Of a stretch of DNA of 64,000 bases, positions 44,766-52,173 are shown in pieces. Location of the stretch: assembly GCF_030409055.1 (NCBI RefSeq), contig NZ_CP116619.1, positions 405,628 through 469,627 of the forward strand. Direction: 5' to 3'. This stretch comes from Trichocoleus desertorum NBK24 (GTDB taxonomy: Bacteria > Cyanobacteriota > Cyanobacteriia > FACHB-46). The notes beneath the pieces were generated by a model. That model worked only from the letters and a program-made list of their open reading frames with translations, searched no databases and was not told the DNA's origin. Position 1 is the stretch's first letter, and every line of letters starts with the position of its first letter. Position numbers and translations under genes: made by a program.

Positions 44766-47700
44766 CCTTTTTGATTTCTGACTTGAGTTGCCTGATGGCA
44801 GGTGGTGATGAGCTTGGGCACAGTTGGCGATCGCGATCGCTGACTGTTGGGTTAGTGCGTAGATAGTCTCTAACCCAGTCACATCCTTGTTGCCTGAGCC
44901 AGTCAAGCTCTAGGTTCCATAACACAACTTCCCCATTGCTAGCAGAGATAACTTGTTGATCATCTGAGCTAAACGCAGCTCCAGAGACACCTGTGTTATA
45001 TCCCTGGAGAGTCTTCAGCAGGGTACCATCCAAACTCCACAGTTTCACTGTACTGTCGGCACTTGCAGAAACCAATGTTTGGCCATCGGCACTAAAGTTG
45101 ATACTGGTGACGGTATTACTGTGGCCCCGCAAAATGTTGAGCAATCTACCATCCACGTTCCACAGTTTGACGAGGTTGTCGCCACTGGCGGATGCTAGCA
45201 GTTGACCATTGGGGCTAAAACTAACCGCTAAAACGCTGGAATTATGACCCTCCAAGGTTTTTAGCGGCAATCCATCGCGCCTCCATAACCGAATCGTACT
45301 ATCTTTACTGCCAGAAGCCAGCGTTTGGCCGTTGAGGTTAAAGCGGACTGCCAAGGCTAAATCTTGATGGCCCCAGAGAATGTGTAGCAGTTGGCCCGAT
45401 GAATTCCACAGCCGTACTGTTTGGTCGAAGCTGGCAGAGGCTAGGGTTTGACCATCGGGACTGAAGTCAACATCATAAACGGCATCGCTGTGGCCTACTA
45501 AGGTGGTTAGCAACGTGCCATCCTGCCGCCAAAGTTTCACGGTGCCATCAGCACTGGCAGAAGCAACGGTTTGACCATTCGGGCTAAAGCGGATGCTATA
45601 AATTGCGGCTTGATGTCCTTGCCATTGCCGCAAGAGTTGCCCACCTGGCTGCCAAAGTTGGATCAGGCCATCTCGATTGCCTGCTGCGATCAAGCGACCC
45701 TTGGCGCTGAGACTGATAATTGTGTTGCGATCGCCAATGGTTTGTAAAGGGCGACGCTGGACTTGCCAGAGCTTGATAGTGCGATCGCCACTGCCAGAAG
45801 CCAGAAATTGACCATTGGGGCTGAAGCTAACTGTTTCTATCCGCGAGCTATGCCCAGGTAAGGTTTGCAGCAGTTTACCCTTTAGATTCCAGAGTTTGAC
45901 CATGCGATCGCCACCGACAGAAGCTAATCTTTTACCATCCGGGCTAAAACTGATAGCTGTCGCCGCAGCCTGATGTCCGGGGAAAACTTGAACAGGCGCT
46001 CCATTCGGGTTCCACAAACGAATCGTTTGGTCATTACTTGCAGAAGCCAATAGTTGACCATCGGGACTAAAGCGCACCATATTCACCACCCCTTTGTGGC
46101 CTTGAAGGGTTTGTTGCAGCGTGCCATTGAGCTGCCACACTTTGATGCTGCCGTCCTGATGAGCTGAGGCGAACGTCTGACCGTTGGGATTAAAGCTGAG
46201 ATGTTGGATGCTGCCTCCCTGAACAGTCCAGGTTTTGAGGGGTTGACCATTGCGTTGCCACAGTCTGATTGTGCCGTCGCTACTCGCTGAGGCGAGGGTT
46301 TTGCCGTCTGGGCTGAAGCTAATGCTGTTTACGGCTGCTGCGTGGCCTCGGAGAACTCGTAGCGGTTTGCCATCGGCTTGCCACAGTCTCACTGTTTGAT
46401 CGGCACTACTTGATCCGATCAGTTTTCCATCTGGGCTAAACTGTACTGCCGTAACGCGATCGCCATGACCAGAAATCGCGGTTCGCAAGGTACCATCCAA
46501 CCGCCACAACAAAATGGTTCGGTCTGCACTGGCTGAGGCGAGAATCTGACCGCTGGGGCTAAAGCTGACACTGGTAACTGAGTCTCGATGTTGTTCCAAT
46601 CGTTGACGCTCTTGCACCGTGTAGAGCGCTTGTAGGAGAGTTGAGGCCACACGCATTCGTGTCGTGGGTGTCACGCTTGATTGTTTTTGCAACTGATCAG
46701 CAGCCCGGAGAGCTTCTAATAGAGCATCAAACGCTTTACCTGAGGCCAGCAGAGCTTCTGAGGAAAAACTTTGGGCGCTGAGCTGAGCATTGCGGGTTTG
46801 GATTTCTGCCCGTTCCCACTGCCAAGCGGCGATCGCGCCTAAAACCAATGCCCCGAACAGCCCCAAACTAAGACCGAAAATTACTCTTCGACGGCTGCGG
46901 TGGCGCTCCGACTGCTCCTGGTGTTGGTACGCTAAACTGCGCTGAATAAAGTCTTGCTCCTCTGGACTCAGATCCATTGACTGCTCTTGCAGCCAGAATT
47001 GTGCTTCTAGTAAAGGGGCACCTCGCAACAAGGCTCCATCATCGCGATCGCTCACCTGCCATTGCCGAATCAGCGATCGCAGTCGCTCTTGCCACAGCCG
47101 AAACGTTCGTACCTCTTCCATCCACTGCCGCAGTCGTTGCCACTCCCGAATTAGCGCTTCATGTACCACTTCTGCGGTTTCTACGCCATCGGCGCTGCGA
47201 TTCGTCACCACCAAGCGAGCATCCGCCAAGCGCCTGACTAATGGCCAGTTCGTTTCGCCAATCTCACTACGAGTGGCTAAGCGGCGAATATCGGCACTGC
47301 CTTCTCCAGGCCGTACTAACTGCGTCAACAAATGCTGCACCTGTTTCTGCTCAGCCGCAGCCAACTTGGCATAAACCTGTTCCGCATAGACGGCCAGCGC
47401 TTGATTGACGCCACCGATCGCATCATAGGCTGCGTGAGTTAACTCGCCTTGCTGTTGCCGCTCCCACAAGAGAGTTAGCGCAAATTCCAAGAGTGGTAGG
47501 TTTCCCGGAGCCTGACTAATACTTTCCAAAATCCGAACCGTGAGGCCATCGGCAATTTTGACTTGCATCAAGGCAGCAGGTTTGGCGATCGCAGTTTCCA
47601 AATCGGCAGCACTCATGGGGCCAATCAGCTCTGGGCTAAACTGGCTAAGGGCATCGGCAAACGGGCGGTAGGCTAAGGCGGATTCCAAAAAGTCTGCGCG

Positions 47701-49365
47701 CAGGGTCAAAACTAGCGTACAGGCGATCCCAGAGGGCAGCAGAGCCAAGAGCTGATCGAGAAATTGCTGTCGCTCAGCGCTCAGTTGGCAAAGGGTGTAG
47801 AGTTCCTCAAATTGATCGATCAACAGCAGGCAGCGTGACGTGGTTGGGTTGCTATAAAGGATCTGCTCGATTACATTGGGCAGGGTTAGCGTTTCTTGTT
47901 GCAGGGCAGCAGCGAGTTGATTGGCGGCAATTAATTGTTCTGTCCCGCTACAGCTTGGCTCTAGCAGCGCTACCAACTGCTCCGCTAAGCGCAGGAAAGG
48001 TTTCTGGCTAGGGCGTAAGCTGCAAATTAGCCAATCTCCCTCCGCTCGCAAGCGGGGAATCAGCCCTGCCGCCACCAGCGAAGATTTGCCACTGCCAGAA
48101 GGCCCGACGATCGCGATCAAAGGTTGAGTGGGTGCTAGGTGCAGCAGTTTTTGGGTAAAGGCTTCTCGCCCAAAGAAAAACGGTGCGTCTGACTCTTGAA
48201 AGGCTGCCAAACCCCGATAGGGGCAAGGCGGGACGGAAGCTAAGAGGGCAGATTCAGAAGTTTGGGTGAGTTCCTGAGTCCTCGTCTGCCAAGTCAGGGG
48301 TAGCTCAGCGGGATTTTGGCAAATGACGGGGAGCCAACTGGCGCAAGGAAACTCATCCTCTAATCCTTGCAATTGCTCTCTGGCTTGTCGGACAGCTAAA
48401 TAGAGGGGTGCTCCCTGAGTGAAGCCTGTGAGAAAGGCTTTCAAGAACTCCTGGGCCACCAGATCGGGCACAGGCTCTCGCATCACAATCATCTGGGGGA
48501 TATGCAAAGCCTGTAGATCGTGAGCTAAGCCCAAACCATCACAGGAGTTGAAGATGGCTAATTGCAACCCCTGGGCGATCGCCTGCTGGAGGGCATGTTT
48601 CAGGTCGCCTAACCCCAAACGTTGCTGAGGGTTGATCGCGATTTGGCCTGTGGCTCCATCTGCTTGACTGGCGCTATGTCCCGCAAAAAACAGGATATCC
48701 CAGCCTTGGGTATCCCAAAGTTGTTGATTCAGTTCGCGGCGGTGTGGTTCTACCAAAAAGACAACTTCAGCAGTAGGAGCGAGTTGGGTTAAGAGTTGGC
48801 GATCGGCTTCTGTGTCGATTCCTGTCCGATTGCCCAACACTGCCAAAATCCGGATCTTGTCTCGGGCGATCGCAGGACGCTCTAATCGTTCGTATCCAGG
48901 GGCGCTGAGGGCGAGTTCAGCATTCGGGTAGCGCTCAAAAAAGTCCCAGCGATGCCACGGTAAGCGGCGCAAACGTAGATCTTCAACTTGCAAAATCAGT
49001 CGAATCAGATCCGCAGGCGACAGCTTTTCTAGCAGCTTCTCACGGACGGGACGAAACAAGTCAGCACTGAGCCAATAATTCAGATTGGCGCTTAAAGTCT
49101 CAGCTGCGTCTTGGCAAATTGCGGTGGAAACGCGATTAGTTTGCCCTGCTGGGGCTTCAATCCGTAAATTGAACTGCCAACCTAAAGCGAGATAAGCGGT
49201 TTGCCAGCGCTGATAGTCTTCCAAGAGGGTGGGGTTGCCTGGGAGAAATCCGGTAATTTCGGTACTAGGGCGATCGCCTTCCACACCAATCTGCAACGTT
49301 ACTGGAAAGCCCCGTTCAAAATCCTCTGCACCCAGTTTGAAGACAACTAGCTTCCCCATCGTCAT
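44725..49365 (-). CDS. CHAT protease - STAND NTPase - 14 x WD40 protein
   Basis: 1546 residues. Domains: helical N-terminus (1-165); CHAT caspase-like protease (165-350) with catalytic His230 in FFAGHSAS and Cys275 in FNSCDGLG; linker; STAND/NACHT NTPase (380-780) with Walker A GPSGSGKSS (421-429) and Walker B LLLIDQFEELY; a transmembrane-like helix near 815 (VIFGLSLGLFGALVLGAIAA); helical linker; then 14 WD40 repeats (about 920-1490), enough for two seven-bladed propellers, the eighth being degenerate. The design is that of signal-sensing, NTP-switched protease effectors of bacterial conflict or cell-death systems. It starts right after the DUF1822 stop (TGAATG) and is the third gene of the operon. 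Confidence 0.95.
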   Translation of the reverse strand: MTMGKLVVFKLGAEDFERGFPVTLQIGVEGDRPSTEITGFLPGNPTLLEDYQRWQTAYLALGWQFNLRIEAPAGQTNRVSTAICQDAAETLSANLNYWLSADLFRPVREKLLEKLSPADLIRLILQVEDLRLRRLPWHRWDFFERYPNAELALSAPGYERLERPAIARDKIRILAVLGNRTGIDTEADRQLLTQLAPTAEVVFLVEPHRRELNQQLWDTQGWDILFFAGHSASQADGATGQIAINPQQRLGLGDLKHALQQAIAQGLQLAIFNSCDGLGLAHDLQALHIPQMIVMREPVPDLVAQEFLKAFLTGFTQGAPLYLAVRQAREQLQGLEDEFPCASWLPVICQNPAELPLTWQTRTQELTQTSESALLASVPPCPYRGLAAFQESDAPFFFGREAFTQKLLHLAPTQPLIAIVGPSGSGKSSLVAAGLIPRLRAEGDWLICSLRPSQKPFLRLAEQLVALLEPSCSGTEQLIAANQLAAALQQETLTLPNVIEQILYSNPTTSRCLLLIDQFEELYTLCQLSAERQQFLDQLLALLPSGIACTLVLTLRADFLESALAYRPFADALSQFSPELIGPMSAADLETAIAKPAALMQVKIADGLTVRILESISQAPGNLPLLEFALTLLWERQQQGELTHAAYDAIGGVNQALAVYAEQVYAKLAAAEQKQVQHLLTQLVRPGEGSADIRRLATRSEIGETNWPLVRRLADARLVVTNRSADGVETAEVVHEALIREWQRLRQWMEEVRTFRLWQERLRSLIRQWQVSDRDDGALLRGAPLLEAQFWLQEQSMDLSPEEQDFIQRSLAYQHQEQSERHRSRRRVIFGLSLGLFGALVLGAIAAWQWERAEIQTRNAQLSAQSFSSEALLASGKAFDALLEALRAADQLQKQSSVTPTTRMRVASTLLQALYTVQERQRLEQHRDSVTSVSFSPSGQILASASADRTILLWRLDGTLRTAISGHGDRVTAVQFSPDGKLIGSSSADQTVRLWQADGKPLRVLRGHAAAVNSISFSPDGKTLASASSDGTIRLWQRNGQPLKTWTVQGGSIQHLSFNPNGQTFASAHQDGSIKVWQLNGTLQQTLQGHKGVVNMVRFSPDGQLLASASNDQTIRLWNPNGAPVQVFPGHQAAATAISFSPDGKRLASVGGDRMVKLWNLKGKLLQTLPGHSSRIETVSFSPNGQFLASGSGDRTIKLWQVQRRPLQTIGDRNTIISLSAKGRLIAAGNRDGLIQLWQPGGQLLRQWQGHQAAIYSIRFSPNGQTVASASADGTVKLWRQDGTLLTTLVGHSDAVYDVDFSPDGQTLASASFDQTVRLWNSSGQLLHILWGHQDLALAVRFNLNGQTLASGSKDSTIRLWRRDGLPLKTLEGHNSSVLAVSFSPNGQLLASASGDNLVKLWNVDGRLLNILRGHSNTVTSINFSADGQTLVSASADSTVKLWSLDGTLLKTLQGYNTGVSGAAFSSDDQQVISASNGEVVLWNLELDWLRQQGCDWVRDYLRTNPTVSDRDRQLCPSSSPPAIRQLKSEIKKAIFWRHSAQSHQR

Positions 49366-50409
49366 TCAAATCACAAACTTTTCGGTGACGCTGACATCTC
49401 CTAGGACTAATCTGACATGGAATTGTTCGCCTGTCTGGCCTCTGAGTAACAACTGGATGAAGTTATCGGTTTGGTGGCTGTGAACTGCTAAGGGAGTGCC
49501 ACTGGCATCCAAAACGAGCTGATTTGCTGCATCCAACACCATGAGTTGCAGATTTGGCGGGAGGAAACGCTGCTCGCGAGTGGGATGAACTTGCAAGAGG
49601 ACTTCATGTTTAATCTCAGGAGTGCCTGGTAGAGGAGTGACTCCCACCACTAGGGCGGCTACATGAGCAGTCGGTTGCCCTCCTAACTCAATTAACTTTC
49701 CTCGCCGTACCCCTGTGGGTGGCTCCAGGCTAGCTTCAGAATCAACGATCGCGGGTGTAGGGCGATCGCTCCTAAAGTTAAAAGCTGGGCGCAGATCACT
49801 GCCAAACAAATCTTCCCAAGCTTGCCAGCCCACTTCAAACTGGTTCTGGAGCCATTGGCCTAAATTCACAAGGGTAGTTGGCACTGCAACGTCTGGTTCT
49901 GGAGCAGAGATGACTGGGGTGCTACGGAGTTGATGCAGGTGAGCGGCCAAGCTCGCTAGAGGTTGGAAATCTGTGAGTAGCAGTTGAGTCGGAGGAGAAG
50001 GTGAAGGAGCGATCGCGGGGACAAAACCTAGCAATTGCACAGCATCTAGTTGCGGCTGAAATTGTACGCCGACGTAGCCAATGCGCTGGTCTAAGGTTTC
50101 TGGTGGTAAGTGGCAAACAGCGGCTTCTGGCAGGATGGGACGGCATTCTAGTTTCCCTACGTTAGGAATGACTAGATCAGCTACATCTAACACTGCTTGC
50201 AAAGAGGTTTGCCAACTGTCTCCTTGGCTCAGATCGGTGGCAATGCGAATCCAGCGGAGATAGGTGTGAACCGCGTAGACCGCCAAGGTGTTGAGATAAA
50301 CCCGCTTGCCATGATGCGGATTGACTTGTTCAGCGGCAAATTGCCGAGCCCAACTATGAGCATCGGGGCTGAGAGGAACGGTGAGGAGCGGAGTGTGAGT
50401 GCTATTCAT
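49366..50409 (-). CDS. DUF1822 family protein
   Basis: 347 residues, soluble, largely confined to cyanobacteria. Landmarks: SPDAHSWARQFAAEQ and RVYLNTLAVYAVHTYLRWIRIATDL at the N-terminus, LECRPILPEAA, RIGYVGVQFQPQLDAVQLLGF, then a low-complexity Pro/Ser section, and a C-terminal beta-rich part (ALVVGVTPLPGTPEIKHEVL, then LPPNLQLMVLDAANQLVLDA). DUF1822 genes recur next to sigma-like and CHAT genes in cyanobacteria; the family's role is unknown. It overlaps the sigma-like gene by ATGA and abuts the CHAT gene, so all three should be translated together. Confidence 0.92.
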   Translation of the reverse strand: MNSTHTPLLTVPLSPDAHSWARQFAAEQVNPHHGKRVYLNTLAVYAVHTYLRWIRIATDLSQGDSWQTSLQAVLDVADLVIPNVGKLECRPILPEAAVCHLPPETLDQRIGYVGVQFQPQLDAVQLLGFVPAIAPSPSPPTQLLLTDFQPLASLAAHLHQLRSTPVISAPEPDVAVPTTLVNLGQWLQNQFEVGWQAWEDLFGSDLRPAFNFRSDRPTPAIVDSEASLEPPTGVRRGKLIELGGQPTAHVAALVVGVTPLPGTPEIKHEVLLQVHPTREQRFLPPNLQLMVLDAANQLVLDASGTPLAVHSHQTDNFIQLLLRGQTGEQFHVRLVLGDVSVTEKFVI

Positions 50410-51086
50410 ACCTGTTTATCGGGCTGGTAGCCGAAATTTTGGGCAATTTCTTGCAACAAAGGTAAAACTTTATGTTTCCAATGCCAGTAAAGCGCTTGGT
50501 AAGGCACTTCTAGCTCACGGGCGATCTCCGATAACTTGTCTGGTGGCGATCGCAGCAGGAGGCGTTGAGTCAGCACCTGGGCATGGGCGTGAGGATAAGC
50601 ACCGGGATGGCATTGACGTAATTTGGCTTCCGGGTCTTGCTCGACATAGTGCTGCAACTGTTGGCCCACTCGCATGGCTCGGCGCTGTTGCTGTTGTTGT
50701 TCAATTTCAGCCTCTAGTTCCCAAATGGTGCAAGCAGCTGTAGCGGGTAGGTCTATTTCTAAAGGTAACGGAGCGGGCTGAGTAGGACTGTGGAGTTCTT
50801 GAACTCGATATTTTAAGCGGAGTTTTTTGTTAATCCAAGCTACCAAACTGGTTTCAAAGGATAAATTTGGTTGGGGCTGAAACTCGTTACAGAGGCGATC
50901 GCCCAACTCGATCAGCGTTTCGTTGAGGACATCGGCGTAGTTGGAATGACTAGAGCGAGCCAAACCGGGCAGAGCGAGGACCTGAGTTAGCAGTAGCGTC
51001 ATGGCCTGTTGCCATTGCCAGCTTTGGGGAGTCGCTTGGCACACAGCCACAACCAGTTGCCTCAGGTGTTCGTCCCGTTCACTCAT
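50406..51086 (-). CDS. Sigma-70-like protein, first gene of the CHAT operon
   Basis: 226 residues from the ATG of MSERDEHLRQL (the longer frame begins with a TTG). Weak region-2-like helices at about 35-100 (YADVLNETLIELGDRL and LVAWINKKLRLKYRVQEL) and a region-4 helix-turn-helix at the C-terminus (DKLSEIARELEVPYQALYWH). It resembles ECF-type cyanobacterial proteins and the gene at 30808 in layout. As leader of an operon with DUF1822 and the CHAT-NTPase, it could control its own operon or a stress regulon, which is inference. Stop and start overlap (ATGA) with DUF1822. Confidence 0.82.
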   Translation of the reverse strand: MSERDEHLRQLVVAVCQATPQSWQWQQAMTLLLTQVLALPGLARSSHSNYADVLNETLIELGDRLCNEFQPQPNLSFETSLVAWINKKLRLKYRVQELHSPTQPAPLPLEIDLPATAACTIWELEAEIEQQQQQRRAMRVGQQLQHYVEQDPEAKLRQCHPGAYPHAHAQVLTQRLLLRSPPDKLSEIARELEVPYQALYWHWKHKVLPLLQEIAQNFGYQPDKQV

Positions 51087-51125
51087 GACTGCGTGACAAC
51101 CTTTCAGCAATTTTCGCCCCCCTAA

Positions 51126-51143
51126 CCCCCCAACGTTGGGGGG
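51126..51143. repeat. Perfect 18-bp palindrome upstream of the CHAT operon
   Basis: CCCCCCAACGTTGGGGGG, 40 bases before the sigma-like gene start. It is embedded in a CCCCTAACCCCCC context typical of dispersed cyanobacterial repeats, but its place in the likely leader or promoter of the operon could make it regulatory. Confidence 0.8.
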
Positions 51144-51340
51144 AACCAGATCTGAAAACGGCTGTTTGCATACACCTGCTCATTCCATTACCTCATGGCT
51201 TCTTATTGATAAACCATTTCGCTGCATTCGCCAACATATAAAGTTTTAGTGAAGTCTAGACTGTACTCCCAAAATTTACCTGTGATCGCCTGAGAGAAAA
51301 GTGAACTGCTGGTCTACAGCAAATCGCAGAGGGAGAAAAT

Positions 51341-52054
51341 ATGGGGCAGGTTAGGGGTCATGGTGGGGGGCACGTTGGGGGTTACTTTGGGACATTGATG
51401 CAGCTCTTGCGCGATCGCCCAGGCTTTATGGAGGAAGTAAATCAGGGAATTAAACTAGAACAAAAAATTATTGCTCTGCTGGTTGCTAGCTCAATTCTCT
51501 TTACAATTTATGGAGCCATTATCGGTTCATTTACAGGTGGTCTGCAAATTTTAGCTTCTGCCATTAAGCTACCAGCGCTGTATTTAATTACTTTGGTGAT
51601 TTGCCTACCGACACTGTATTTCTTTAATATCCTTTTTGGCTCCACTCGCAGCTTTGCTCAACATTTTGCCTTGTTATTGTCGTCTGTCTCACTGATCAGC
51701 TTGTTGCTGTGTAGTTTCGCCCCTATTACTCTCTTTTTTCGGCTTTCAGTTTTGGACTATCAGTTTTTTAAGCTTCTAAATGTGGTAATTTTCGCGATCA
51801 CTGGTTTGATTGGCGTGAATGCTTTCTATCAGGCAATGCGGCCCACAGAACTGGAGAGTCGGGCAGACGATAGAACTCGGCAAAAAATCTTGCAACTTTG
51901 GCTGGTGCTCTACGGCTTTGTTGGTAGCCAAATGGGGTGGATTTTACGCCCCTTCTTTGGCGCACCCAATAAGGAGTTTGAACTGTTTCGAAACTTGGAA
52001 AGCAACATCTATTCCCATGTTTTAGACATCGTGAAGAACATTTTAGGATTTTGA
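51341..52054 (+). CDS. Multi-pass membrane protein of the cyanobacterial 'WH2-annotated' family
   Basis: 237 residues with five or so hydrophobic segments between 45 and 205. Family landmarks: GIKLEQKIIALLVASSILFT, YGAIIGSFTGGLQ, LPALYLITLVICLPTLYFFN, SFAPITLFF, YQFFKLLNVVIF and GSQMGWILRPFFGAP. The family is labelled actin-binding WH2 in databases, a name with no functional support; it looks more like a YIP1-type membrane protein. GGGAG precedes the ATG. The next gene on the same strand is the TIGR02921 protein, 120 bases away, and the two are probably linked. Confidence 0.85.
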   Translation: MGQVRGHGGGHVGGYFGTLMQLLRDRPGFMEEVNQGIKLEQKIIALLVASSILFTIYGAIIGSFTGGLQILASAIKLPALYLITLVICLPTLYFFNILFGSTRSFAQHFALLLSSVSLISLLLCSFAPITLFFRLSVLDYQFFKLLNVVIFAITGLIGVNAFYQAMRPTELESRADDRTRQKILQLWLVLYGFVGSQMGWILRPFFGAPNKEFELFRNLESNIYSHVLDIVKNILGF

Positions 52055-52056
52055 AC

Positions 52057-52112
52057 CTTTTATCTTGTTTCTATTTTGATCTCTCTTTTATCTTGTTTCT
52101 ATTTTGATCTCT
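52057..52112 (+). repeat. Two perfect 28-bp tandem copies between two membrane-protein genes
   Basis: The unit starts CTTTTATCTTGTTTC and is repeated once exactly, with a further partial CTTTT. It is pyrimidine-rich and lies just after the stop of the preceding gene, within the likely transcript. Confidence 0.95.
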
Positions 52113-52173
52113 CTTTTAGAGGTTAGATCACCGTTCATTAACTCGTTAAACCTACCGTTTCGGGAGTTCGAGC

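Noticed and set aside
52057-52112. Possible two-repeat CRISPR
   Set aside because: The copies are directly adjacent with no spacer and no cas gene is in the window.
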